Counted from the stretch's first letter, positions 39,722 to 62,183 are shown. The stretch is DNA of 64,000 bases from Hirudinaria manillensis (GCA_034509925.1 CM067526.1:11606510-11670509), one strand, 5' to 3'. Numbers and translations: made by a program. The notes: generated by a model not told the origin, from the sequence alone.

Positions 39722-41449
39722 ACGACGTATTTCTTTTCAATATAGTCCAGCCAATATTTAGACGATTCAACAATCGAATTTCTTTCAAATATACCCCGAC
39801 CAGAAAATTACGTTAATTACGTTATTAAATTGTTTTCGACTACTATATCTTAAATTAACAATTAGTATTGCATACAATACTGAGTGATCAGAGATTAGAG
39901 ATTAGCTAAGTTTTTGAAAGCGGGATACACCTAGATATTCATAGCTTCGTGGGACGTGAGAGCTCCAACAAAGAAGGCTTGCTTAATTCAGATTTTCTAA
40001 CTTTAGGGCTGCACCTATTGTTTTTGAAGAAACACAAAATGAGAGGGAACTTAATAATTATAACATATGATATTATTTTGAATCTACCTTAGGTAATTAT
40101 CACAACCCCTAGTCAAAATAAAATAGCTTCAATTTCTGTATTGAACCGTCATCAGTAATCGCTTGAACCGAATTAGCTGACTATAAGTATAAAAAATAAC
40201 GAGCTTTTAACAATCTAGAAGTTTTTATCACAAACCTTAATTCCCTTTAATCTTAAAACAGTGTCGTTAATATAAAGTGTCACCATCAAACGCAGTAACC
40301 CAACCGAAAATTGGTTCTTCTAACGGCTGGACGATGGGAGTGAATCTACACTCGAATGACTACGAACAATTCAAGACAAGTTGGTCTTCATGCTCGACAG
40401 GGGGCTTTCAAAAATAAAAACTCTCTTTTGCCAGACTCTAACGCAAAGACTTCTGTGATTTATTTATTATTTTTGTTCAATTTAATTGCTTCGTCCCTAT
40501 TTCTAAGCTGAATAAAAAACTGAAGTCGGCGACTGCCAATCTTGTTGATACCAGCGTTGACGCCCAATATAAATCTTTAAAACCTAACGTGAGAATGTCA
40601 TGCGTCCACTCACAATTGTTGCTTGGCAGTTTGGTTTATCATTATATTGGCATTCACTTTCATGTCGTCATGACTCGTTATATCTACTTGAATTACATTG
40701 CCAGTATCACTTTCACATTCGGACGAAAACAATTTACTCGAATACAATTCGCAACTGCCGACGACAATTGGTACAAAAAAAGTTTAATCTCTTTAGGAAG
40801 CGGATCAATAACGACCTATGTAACACCACGCACTCCAAACTCAATATATCAACGCTCAACAAAATATCTTTTCATGACACCGCGCTTTGCGTCACATCCC
40901 GAGCGCGACAACCCCCCGCCAAACGTCCCGCGGATGGGCAAACACAGAAATTCCCCACCGACCCCAACGCATGCAATCCAATTGCAAATTAATTCCTACA
41001 AGACCTTCACCCCACCAGGACTTTCCATACATATCGCAAGATTCGTTAACACCAATACGAAGTGACGCCAGAGAAGCGAATGAACACAAACCTAACACTC
41101 CAGCCCAATACAAACTTTAACTGGTCCACATCTTCCTATGCGCAACAGAAAATAAAGTTGAACCAAACTTTTCAAGTTTCTTGAACCTTCAGTTAAGAGT
41201 CTGAGTTTATACATACACGTAGAGTTTCTTATTTCGTTCAATGATTTCTAAAATGAACCCCAAGCTACCAAAGATCAGAAACAGAGAAATCCAAGCAAAA
41301 AATTTCCCATTTCAAAAGTAATTGTTAAAAACATTCATGTTAAATATCATGAGAAATACAAATTCAGAATATGCAAACACATCAAATATGCAAATGAAAA
41401 AGTGTTCAAAAAAAGTACAATTTCTTCTGAACGGGGTCGTGAAATCGCC
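39722..41449. other. Intergenic region low in simple repeats
   Basis: This region lies between the NHL-type gene start and the hnRNP L-type gene end. It is nearly free of microsatellites. At 40589-41120 two overlapping frames stay open for 130-158 codons on the plus strand in sequence with higher GC content and runs such as CCCCCCGCC. The translations have no recognisable domain. A decayed transposable element or the 3' UTR of the next gene are possible explanations. Confidence 0.4.
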
Positions 41450-44400
41450 TCATTTCCGTTGAGCTTCGTCGGGACTGGCAGCGGAGAAGGCCAGTTTGAG
41501 AATGTACGGAGCAGGTCCGTCTGGAAAGAGCAAGCAACGTTTTATGACTCCAGAAAATCAAGATCACAGCGGTTTTACTAACGCACGCACGACAAGCACC
41601 CTGTAGCCTGAGGTACAAAAACCAAAGATCACATAAAACACACGGATCATATATAAATAACCCTATGACACAACATTTTGAAGTTTGAAGCAGAATCATT
41701 AGCTATGCTCATGACCTGAGCAAGGCAATACATCTAACAACACATTTTCAAGAGAAAATGAACGACTCAAATCTATATTTGTCTTAAAACAAAGTGGAAA
41801 AACATTTTTTTAAAAACAAATCACTCACTCGGATTGGGAAGTTTTGAATTGTTGATGGCCACAAGAGATTCCGTCGCGGTTTCGGCATCCTGGAACATCA
41901 GGTACCCCCTGGAACTTTTCTCGGCTGTCAATCGATCGAAATTTCCAACAATTATCCTCCTATTTATGGCCCAATTTAAATTCAAATTGATAACTTTACC
42001 AGTAATGACCGTGAGAAGAATACTTATGTTATCAAAAGCAGATTAATGCTAATTTATGCAATATTATTATTACACAAAGACTCTGGCAAAAACAATTTCA
42101 AATCGATGCTAACACTTAGCAGGCAACATGACCACTTTCTGGGGAAGTTCGGCATCGCATTTCTTGAATGGCTTGAAAATAAATACATATAACATTATAA
42201 TCTAAAGTCTTCCTTCTCCTCCTCATCATCATCATCTCCTCCTCCACCACTACCATCATTGTCATCATCACCATCATCATCATCATCATCACCTGCAAGA
42301 GTATATCCTCTGCCACTGACGGTGGAGCATTGTAAAAGTAAACGATCCTCGTCGGGAATTGAACCTGTGCAAACGGGATCGGGTCGGTCAAGGAACAAGA
42401 ACGAAGGAGAGAATGAATACAAAGGAGAGGATGAATGCGATGATGTTGTCAGAAGCCGAGCCATTAAACCAAATGACCCGTGCCAGGGCAACAAAACATC
42501 CAGATCAATTATAATTATAATATATAATTATTAGATATAATTATTAATTATTGTTCCAGAAAGGATATTGTGCTTCTTGAGTGCGTCCGGAGACCCGAAC
42601 CTGTTGTTCTTTGACCCCACAAAGTCCATGAACGAGTTGCTTCCGTCGGGAAGAGAAAATGGCGGGGAGGTGGATTCAGAGACGTACGACTGCTTGGAGT
42701 TGCTAAGGACAACAACAATGATTATGAGATAATAAACAACAAATATGTTAATTTTGTTTATGTGCATAAACATGTTAATGCTGGCTCCTGCTACAAACAA
42801 ATCATCCTTAGACCATCAGAAGTCCATGTTTATTAAACCATCTGTTTAAAGGAATTTCTGATTGGCAATATCAAGAATGCAAGTTCAATATCCGTATCAA
42901 TCCACTATCAATCTGTATCAATCAAACAGCTTGATTTCTAAATAGCTCTATTATGAATCAATATCAATACCAATCAACATAACAACGCATCACTCACTTA
43001 ACTGCCAGCTTCTTCCCGAACACCACAACATCCCTCAGCATCATGAGCACCCTCTCGCAACTGTCCTTCCCTGCCATCTGCACCATGGCTGATCCTTCTT
43101 TTGATTTCAGGAATCTTATCTGGAAGACGTTCATTGGAGGCATTTAATCATCCGAGAGGAGGAATCTAAGCTTTGGTCAAGAGCTTAACTTATAAATATG
43201 ACTTAAATTTAGCTCAAACCAAAGGTAATGCAAATAAAAGAAATCTATTAAGATAGAATTCTAGTTTAAACCGGCAAATAATCAAAACCGACGTTAAAAA
43301 TGAAAGCTCTCGAATATCAATTAAACTTAACGAATAGCTAACGACCGCCTAATCCGATCCTCACCTTGAGCACGTCTCCATAGAGACACAGCAGGTTAAA
43401 CAACTTCTGGCAGTTGAACTTTTCCATGTTGATGCCGTAAACCATGAGCACGCAATTAGGCACCTGAAACTTCAATCCAAACGAAGGTCAGCATTAGCTT
43501 GTTTAAATTATAATATCATTATATTATAATAATAATAATATTATTATTATAATATATATGTTACAACTAAATACTCTTCAATTAAAAGGTCATCTAAGGC
43601 ATTTCATTGACCTTAGAGTTATGTTCAAGACAATAATAGTAATAATAATGATAATAATAATAACAATAACAATAATAATAATAATAAATAAATGATTGGC
43701 AGGATAGAGTAAATTGTATTCCCACAAAAAAGTACAAGATACATTCAAAAGCAAGCCAGCAGCATTCCTGACATTTCCACACATTTGAAACATTTCTGAG
43801 GTTAAAAGTTAAAACTACCTGGTTCTCGGAAGAGTGACCCACGCCATAAGAATCGGAGTAGCTGGAGTCGAAGGTGGGTCTCAGACCCGACGAAGAGGTG
43901 GATGCACCCGACGACCCGAGTGGATTGAACGGACCATAACCTAAGGAGGAGGTGGTAATGATATCATTATCTCAATGGTCAGAACTGTTGCTAATCATTT
44001 ATTAACATATGTGAACATTAACATGTCATTCAACCTGATGCTAGATTGATAAACTCATGTGAAATGACCTTGGGCCACGAAAAATGTGCATACAACTATT
44101 ATTATTATTATAATTATTATTATTATTACAAGCATACAATACATGACCTACAATCAATGATAATTTATCAAATCATCATTCTGAATGGTCACACTCAATT
44201 TAACTATACTTAACTAAGCCACTTTTCCATCATGTCATGGGATTTCCAGAAAATCAAAAGAATTTACTCACCAAAACCCTGTGTGGAACTGCTGGGATCA
44301 GCCAGCAGGGGTCTACTTTTTTGGTAGCTGACAGTGGAATCTGAAGAAACAAAGCATTGAAATGAAACTAATTCCTTGAATAAATAACACCAATCAACCA

Positions 44401-47400
44401 TTGAATCATCTTCTTAAGATCTCTGAAATATGGTTTAAACCATGTACTCTGAAAGCATGCACGCATCATTCCCACATAAACCAGAAGGAAGCCCATATCA
44501 ACAGCGATGATTGCAAAGAACGGACACTTAAGATTCCTCGACAATTCTCGAGCGATAAACCTTCGGACGTTTCATAAGTTGTTTTTGTTGCTGTTGTTGT
44601 TGACGATGTTGTCAAAGGGAGAAATTTTTGTTGTTGTGGTGTAGTCACTAATGCTACATCTTTGCTTTGTCATGAGGAATTAACAAGTTCAATGTGACAT
44701 CTTTATCTCCAAATAATCCCTCTTTCACCCATTGATTGATTGATTGATTGATTGATTGATCCAGATGGAAGCTAGTTGTAAAGGGATTCCTTCTCGGACC
44801 GAGTCTCCGCTCGTTCGAGAGTATTTGTTCCAAACGGTTGTTGTGGTAACAATTCTCGATGCAGCATGAAGAATGCTCCGATTGTTGCCATCCTTTCAGG
44901 AAAGTTTGGAAATCAGAACTCAGTTGATAAGCAACCAGGATTTGTAGAGGTCACGCGACCGATAACTCGGTTTCACGGCACTTCCCGGCATAAAATTGCA
45001 AACCGAGTTTTCGACGGACTAAGAATTTCTTCCGAATATTTCACCTCCCAATCTGGAATTCAAAAAAGGTTTTCATTTTTAAAATCTCCTGAATTTGGTT
45101 TAACATTTAGCAAGCTTTAGGGATGTAAATAATCGTAAATAATTCGTAATAAATTGAATTTTATGGAATGATTTCAAAATCAAGAACACAAGCGTCTTTA
45201 CCATTCTCTGACAATGTCTAGTCGTGTGGTTGCAGTTGTTTTGTTCGTGGGATGTCTTTGTGGTGATATTGTTTGAGCCGTGTTAGTGTAGTGTAGAGGG
45301 TAACCTCGTGTGAACCAGTACGAATCACCATGTACTGTGGTAATGGAATGTGTTTCTGAAAGCTAGAATGATGTAGGTTCTTCTCTTTGTTCCTAATCGT
45401 ACACGTACAATTCTCCCGTAACAACGAAGCACGAAGTTGCCGAAAGTTTGCTCAGAACTTAAGAAAATTTGCTGCGTTGTCTCCTGTTGTTAGATGTTTT
45501 TGATTCTGTTTTTTGAGAGATGGAAATGCTAGGCCACATTTTTGTTGGCTGAAGTGTTTCAATTGTAGGAAATATGGACACATCATCATTAAAGCCATCA
45601 TCATAGTCACCACGATATCCACATCAATGTACAATTTCAATGCATCATGTAAATATTCTAAGTTTAAAACTAACTTGATGTGACTGTGTAATCCCAATTA
45701 TTTGCATCATTTCTTCTAACTGTCAGTTTAGTAGGCTGTGTGTGGAGTGATGGGTCAAGTATTATGTCAGTGTCAACAAAAATTCTAATAGTAATGAAAA
45801 GGTGGACTAGACAGAAAAAAGAACTAGTTACTAGTTAGTTCATTAGTTTCTTATTTTGTTAATTAAAGTCCAAGAATAAATCCAAGCAAGAGGTAGAAGC
45901 TCAAAGCAACAAAAAACATTCTGAGTTTCATCAGCTATTGTGATCCTAGGCATGAAAATATCTATGATAACACAAGATCATCATCATCAACCAAATATCC
46001 ATACACAGCAATTAACAAGTATGGTATACGAACAGAATAATAGAATTAGCAAGCTTTAGCAACTAGCAACTCTCAAAGGCTTGTGACGGAATAAAATCCA
46101 CGGCCATTTTAAATCCTGGGAGTGCACCAGACGACCTACCTTGGCAAACTCTGCTTTGATGGTGCATGAATTGGCATAAATGTCAGCACCGTGGAGACCT
46201 TCCTTGGCCTTCGTGGCATCCTCCACATTCTCGAATGTGAATCCAGAGTTAAGGAGAACATTGTCATCAGTCAGATCATGAGACTTAACTAATGTTAATA
46301 TATAATTGATCTCATATATAGTTTATCATATACTATATATATATATAATAAATAAACTATATTATTATATCATTGTAATTAATATATAATATTAATAAAA
46401 TATATTATTATATATAATATATATAATTGATATAACTTCATTAATCAGACGATAAAAACATCGTGAGCCATATCATATCATTTATCTGTTTTATCAATCA
46501 ATGGGATGGATTGAAAAACTCAAGAAAAGGATATTCTATGAGGACTTGAACACCATTCTTCCTGAAGATGACGATCCTGACCACATCGGCCAGAGGATTG
46601 CATATGGCGTGGATTACCTCCTGCAATTATTCAGTATTATTCAGAATTATTCGGTATTATTCAGAATTATTCAGTTTTATTCAGTATTATTCGGTATTAT
46701 TCGGTATTATTCAGAATTATTCGGTATTATTCAGAATTATTCAATATTATTCAGAATTATTCGGTATTATTCAGAATTATTCAGCTATGCAATTCAACAT
46801 GGGATATTGAAGGGAATCTCGACCAATGTCTGACAGAGTTCATGTTATGGTTTAAAATTGTCTTAATTAATAAATTAATTTACTTACCACTGTTATCGGA
46901 TGTCTGGCATTCATGATGGTGAGAAGTATCACGTTACTGCTTGGGATTTCCATCATATTAGATCTAAATAATGAATAATTTGGGCATGTTTATTGACAAA
47001 ATTGAAAAAATTCTTGAGGCATTTCAAACAATTTCAAATGCAGAATTTTTAAGAAAAACATTCGGTTGAATTCATCAACACCTTTTCAAGAATCGTGCCA
47101 ATTAAACTCAGATATGAATCAAAACTTTTTGTAATAAACAATCAACTAACAAATTAATAAACTAACTACATAACTACAACAAGGAATGTTAAGAAGAAAA
47201 CATCAACGATTATAAAAAATTCTAATTTTTACTTGGCCGATTCTTGCAATCAAATTCAAACAATCCGAGAAGTCTGACTAAAGACCACCAATTAAGCCTC
47301 AAAGAAATGCAAAAGTGGCACAGTGCATTAGACGAGACAAATCCTACATCAGGCTACATTAGTGCTGAGGTATTTGTGGGCTCGCGAGCCACAAAAGCTG

Positions 47401-48026
47401 ATGAATGGAGCTCCTCCAAGAAAACAAACAATGAAGAACAAAAGGACCAACAATAAGAATAAACATCACAACAATGCTCAGTACTGCTAGCAATAGTAAT
47501 AATAAAATTCTCTGGTGTTCTGCCATCTAAAAACATGAGGCCAGAGGTAAGCTTGGTTTATACTCATAACTTTCACTGAAGGGTATACTTAAGCATTCCA
47601 TTAAGAATGCATGGTGACATGGAATGTGAACGAATGAATTGAATTAATGCACATGGCTGGTGCATGCCACCAGTTGTACTAACAGATAAACTGTTATATT
47701 ATATACGTTATATATTTCTTATCACTTGTACTAACGGAGAAACTGTTATATTATATATGTTATATATTTCTTATCAGTAAATGTTTATTACTTGCTGCCT
47801 GCATCCGGTCTTTTGATTTTATCACTTCTCGAGAAATTATAATAGGCTGGCATGCCACCTACGGGGACATCATTGTCCTGGAATATTTGAACAATTTTTA
47901 ATTTTAAACCATTGGTCATTTGCAATTGAAACTGAAATAATTGACATAAATACATACTCTGGTGTGCTTTATAAGTCTAACTGCAGAGTCAATGTTCTGA
48001 AAAAACAAGAACATTCACTAGATTAT

Positions 48027-48077
<51 letters not shown>

Positions 48078-49457
48078 TTAGTTAATAATAATTAACAATA
48101 ATTCTTATTATAGGAAGAGGATTTATAAATAAATGTTCGAATGCTGTTCCAATCACTAACATCTATTACAAAGTATTTTAAGATATTATGATTATGCAGC
48201 AGGAATGGCCAGTCAGACCACAGCACGTCTAATCTAATAATCGTATAATATTTAGAATTAAATTACCTCATATTCAACCAAAGCCATCCTTTTTTGTGGA
48301 AAGTTCATCACGTAGCTGAAAATAGAATGCTCCCAATGTAATCAAAGTACAAATTCTTTAGTAAAATCAATGATGATAAGAAGTAAAGTTATTGGTTAAG
48401 TTATTAAGTTGTAATTGCATGGTAAAATAAAATAATAAGTCAACTAAACAGTTATCCATTTAGTTTGACTTGATTTGAATTTTAATAACAATGTCAGATC
48501 AAAGTATCAATCATGAAGGTTCTAACTTTCCCATGTCAAATAGTGTCAAGTAGACCAAGTTACAGTCATAGTGCCTATAGTTCCACTGTCCATAACATAT
48601 TCAGTACAGGTGATTAATTAACTATTTATGCTCATAAGAATTTTATTCATGCAAGCTGTGAAGCTTTTTTGTAAAATGATTTTTTTGTATTATCTAACTC
48701 ATAAGTTTAAAAGATAAACTTAATAATGTCCCATTTAGTTGTGGGAAATATTAATTGATATGACTTTTAAGGAATTTAATTAATTTAGCATCCCAAAATA
48801 ACAGTTTCATAGTTCACTTTAACAATGTCACTTGAATGAAATTAGACACTTAAAAGAAAAAGTTATCTCTCTGACTCATCAGAAATCAGTAATTAAATCA
48901 TCCTTTACTAAATATACCCAGCAGATAATAGTTCTGTCGATGAGCAAATGATTTGAGATTTGAGCAGTGATTGTCCACAAAAAGTAGATGACTAGTGAAA
49001 CAGGATTCAGTCAAAAGCCCTCACCTGATGGAGCCAAAACCATGAAGAGCCTGGATAAGGTCTGCATCGATTACATGTTCTGAGAGGCCTCTGACGTGAA
49101 CAACGCAACTAGGGGGGACATTCGGCTGCATGAAACGAAGATTGAAAAATGATGTATCTTATGCATGTTTCTACTGATCTACACTATCGCTTTTGCAAAA
49201 ACAAAAATGGGTCCTGATACCACGAATGAAATGTTGGCGTCGACAAAATAACAATCGAAATGAGTGAGCAAAATGGCCGAAAACAAATAGCACAGAGTGT
49301 GAAATGTAGGTTTATAAACCTTCTGGACATTAACGCTTTGGCCCTGGTTATTTTTCATTCTTTTGTTTGAAAAATGACTGGATTCATCATCGAAGCTATA
49401 ATCTGCCATACTATACATGCTACCCAAATTTGCTCGGCGGAAGTTCCCAAAAACCAT
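41450..49457 (-). CDS. HNRNPL: hnRNP L/LL-family RNA-binding protein, four RRMs
   Basis: Splicing regulator of the hnRNP L / Drosophila smooth family. Exons placed on the minus strand: 49457-49320, 49125-49025, 48315-48267, 47996-47958, 47877-47792, 46963-46888, 46620-46535, 46236-46140, 44340-44272, 43940-43819, 43463-43365, 43119-42998, 42702-42569, 42366-42293, 42162-42114, 41924-41829, 41520-41450 (stop TGA). RRM1 starts SCVVHVRGL, RRM2 has HAICNPLADVVRIVIFRKNG, RRM3 has NCVLMVYGINMEKFNC, and RRM4 has FPTRIVYFYNAPPSV and ends NPNGPAPYILKLAFSAA, as in vertebrate hnRNP L. The placed exons total 1508 nt. One exon (length 1 mod 3) between 46140 and 44340, expected to carry the end of the RRM2 linker, was not found. 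Two introns are AT-AC. The N-terminus is short and lacks the Gly-rich run of human hnRNP L. Confidence 0.9.
42367..42568 (-). other. U12-type AT-AC intron (hnRNP L-type gene, before RRM4)
   Basis: This 202-bp intron has the minus-strand donor ATATCCTTT right after CAC A, branch-like TTCCTTGAC (A at 42388, 21 nt from the 3' end) and terminus TTTGCAC. Cutting after AC leaves AG GTT CAA, which restores the frame as KKHKVQFPTR and matches hnRNP L length exactly. A GT or AG border in this interval breaks the frame. Confidence 0.88.
46237..46534 (-). other. U12-type AT-AC intron (hnRNP L-type gene, inside RRM2)
   Basis: This 298-bp intron has donor ATATCCTTTT after ATA GA, branch-like TCTCCTTAAC (A at 46249, 12 nt from the 3' end) and terminus GGATTCAC. 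Joining GA to ATTCGAG gives VQVLIEFENVED, matching the family pattern VQAMVEFDSV in RRM2. Read-through instead gives an early stop. Confidence 0.9.
46622..46790. repeat. Short-unit minisatellite abutting a splice acceptor
   Basis: Units TTATTCAGAA, TTATTCGGTA and TTATTCAGTA alternate for about 165 bp. On the minus strand the tract reads CTGAATAATAC and runs straight into the acceptor TTGCAG at 46621 of the hnRNP L-type exon 46620-46535. The repeat thus replaces the usual polypyrimidine tract and offers many branch-point-like CTGAAT copies. Confidence 0.9.
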
Positions 49458-50492
49458 AATTTAAGTTATGCAATATCAGTCGTAATTAATTTTATTTATC
49501 AGCATTTAATTATTCTTTTATTTTAATTTCATAAACCTAAAATATAATATTAGTTAATAATTTGTTGAGCACCATCGAAAAACGCACACAGAAGAAATAT
49601 CTGTATCCAATAAAATCTGGCTAAGATTTTTCAAAAAGCAAAGCTCGCCTAAATATTTTCTTCTAGAAAGTTTCCGTTAATCAATAAGAATAACTAACTT
49701 AAAACCAGGTTAGCACCACAGTCTCGGGAATGGATACCAACCTTCCTTGCTTCTCAGCAAGTTAGGCACAAGTTATTCATGGGCTAGTGGGCTTCGAACT
49801 ACTTCCGTCTAAAACACTCCCATAGCGTGCTCAAGAGTCCATGTCGCAAAATATTTCGAGGGCATCTCCTCTAATCATTTTGCCCTCAAGAGCACCTGCA
49901 TCAACCAAGTTTGGTTAGTCTGATCTCATAAAAGCAAAATAAAAAAACCATTCCCAGCTATGCTTCTCACAGCATCAAATTTCAACACATTAAATCAATA
50001 CCTTCGATAACATTTCACACTTGCAACCAATACAACAACTTCACCAAAACCAATGCTGTTGGAAAATTAATTCACAAAACCAAATAACAAAATCTCCACA
50101 ACAAGAAACATCAAAACTTGTTCGGTAAAATATTCAAAAAAAAATCTTAACTAATTTAAACGATTCAACAAATGTATTTGATTACACCAGACTGCAAACA
50201 TGACTAGATTAAAAACCATACAATTTACTTCTGCTTTGGAAAATATACTAACTCCTTAATGAATGTTTCAGATCCGACTCTGCATCAATCGTGGTCATCA
50301 ATAGAAATCCATATTAAAACCAGCACATCTCACAAAAAAAAATATAATGACTAAAATAAACAATAAACAAGAAAATAATTTAACGAAAACGTATTTGAAA
50401 AGCGAAATGTTCGTCTCGTTTAACATTCATTACACTGGTAGTCAAAATATATGTAAGCGCCATCAAGTTACATTTGGTGCAGAAAGTAATTC
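49458..50492. other. Spacer between the hnRNP L-type and stress-protein genes
   Basis: This is the 5' flank of the hnRNP L-type gene and the 3' flank of the stress-protein gene. It is AT-rich unique sequence without microsatellites longer than about 20 bp and without a supported coding region. Confidence 0.5.
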
Positions 50493-51703
50493 TCATGGAT
50501 CTCTTGGATCTTTGTTTTCCTTCTTCGAGCAACTTTTTCCCTCTTCCTTGTCACTACTGGCAGATTGAGATCTTGTCCAATAAATAATATAATTTATAAT
50601 TTTTCCAGTTTCCAAAAGCAACCAACATAATCCATATAATTTTGTTCAAAGCCATAAAAACGAATGCATCTATAAAACTCTAGGCATTACGAGTCCCGAA
50701 TTCAAAAGGCCTTCTGGAAAATACAACAAAAAAACCCCACCTGCTCTTTCCACCCGAGGCAAATCTTTGGCGAAAACTGGCAGCGAACGAAGTGATCGAC
50801 TCCCCAGACACGTGACGAAGCTTCGAAGTGTTGTCGGAAGAGGCTCCTATTGAAGGCCTGGTCCTGCGTTCATCCCTGCAGGAAGATGGCTAATGTCGTA
50901 CATATCGACCAAGTATTACTTATATAAACAAAAATTCATGAGATGCCAATAATCACAACCTGCAAACCATGACAGGACAAGCGGCATGGCTGACTAGGTA
51001 GTCGCTCACGCTCCCCAAAATGGTCCTCCTCATCTTTCCGACACCCTTGGTACTAGTCACGATCATCACGGCTTTCTCTTCCTGGGCCACCTGGCAAATC
51101 ATCTCACCAGCTCTTCCAGAAACTGTCCTCAAGACCCCTGGTACCTTAAGTTTCAGCATTATTTTGTCTGTTTTGAGAAATTATAACCTCAGATGTGATA
51201 TCCATTTTAGAAGCGCAAACTCAAACTCAATAAAAAACATCTTCCAGGAAAGAAATCTTTCCAGGACCGGACTTGTACAAAAATATTTTCCTTACTTTGC
51301 TTTCTTTCAGCATAGATGCCATCTTTTCTTCCAGCTCCTTTAGTTTGGTTTCTTCTTCTTTCCACATATTTGCCAAAACTCCAGGTGACACATGACTGTC
51401 TCCTTGATGATAAGAACAACAAAAAAATTATGTAGAAAATGATTGTAAATGTTTGAACATTTCTCAAAATCCCACTAACTGGCTTTGTTGGAGGAGAGTT
51501 CTGGCAATTCAATGCAATGAACAAGGGTCAATTTGTTTCCTGGTCTGTGTAATTTTTCCAGATAATCTTTAAAGTAAATTTATCTGGTGAATAGAACTCA
51601 TCCGCTCGATAAAATCGACTTAAAACGAAAATCGACAAATACATTTCACAGCATTTTGTGACTGGGGCGTGTAGTCAATAGCAATAATAACTTTCTGCTC
51701 CAT
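50493..51703 (-). CDS. Universal stress protein (UspA family), 217 aa
   Basis: Six exons on the minus strand: 51703-51643, 51566-51480, 51402-51296, 51144-50960, 50875-50741, 50571-50493 (stop TGA). The total is 654 nt with consistent phases. The start MEQKVIIAIDYTPQSQNAVK and the following YYLEKLHRPGNKLTLVHCIE match the Usp fold, as do VSGRAGEMICQVAQEEKAVM and MRRTILGSVSDYLVSHAACP. In the nucleotide loop GxxG(9x)G(S/T) the first Gly is replaced by Ser (STKG...GS), so ATP binding may be weakened. The last two exons add about 70 residues after CPVMVCR: a Ser/Arg-rich, then Lys/Glu-rich tail. If the intron after 50960 is retained, the protein stops two codons later (CRL) at 50953, giving the usual Usp length. 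Small cytosolic stress proteins of this type occur in many invertebrates. The partner is unknown. Confidence 0.87.
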
Positions 51704-52136
51704 GGCTTTCTCAAGCCAGAAATATCAGAGCATCACTAGCTTAGAGGCAATGTCAGACATGATTTAGATCGACCCTGAAGTGAAAAATGCTAAAATCATT
51801 AGAAAAAAAATATTTTTTTAATGTTTGACAATTTCGATTCTATTTATTTTAACAATTGTGGTAATGTTCGATCTGTAGTTTTTTTAGTGTAGCAGATGCA
51901 TTGAATAAACTAAAACAATGTCGGATACTCCAGGAACTATTTAAATAAATTATTCTCTATATATTTATTACAATACAAATGCAATTATAAATGCGATCGA
52001 TTTATGTTTTCTGTGTTGTTTGCTGACAGTCATCGGCAATTAGGTGTTTGGTTTCGGTGAAGTGGAAAGGAGTTTAGCAATTAAGTTGTAAATCGCAGTA
52101 ACAAATGTATTATAAGTAGGTTTAATTTACATTGAC
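51704..52136. promoter_or_regulatory. Shared head-to-head promoter region
   Basis: Only 433 bp separate the start codons of the stress-protein gene (minus) and mind bomb (plus). The space holds both 5' UTRs and any promoters. No TATA box in a convincing position and no CpG cluster is visible. Shared regulation is an inference from spacing only. Confidence 0.45.

Positions 52137-62183
<10,047 letters not shown>

Noticed and set aside
41925-42113. A possible third non-canonical (GT-AC) intron in the hnRNP L-type gene
   Set aside because: Moving the donor two bases to AAGT|GTTAGC with the standard GACAG acceptor gives an in-frame GT-AG intron and exact family length (PAKSEKSSRG).
44866-45120. 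Plus-strand 84-codon open frame in the hnRNP L-type gene
   Set aside because: It lies in an intron of the opposite-strand gene and has no recognisable domain; I also checked its reverse strand for the missing linker exon and did not find it.
51145-51159. Upstream ATG for the last conserved stress-protein exon
   Set aside because: Phase and family alignment place the acceptor at 51145 (CTTAAG|GTACCAGG), so this ATG is intronic.
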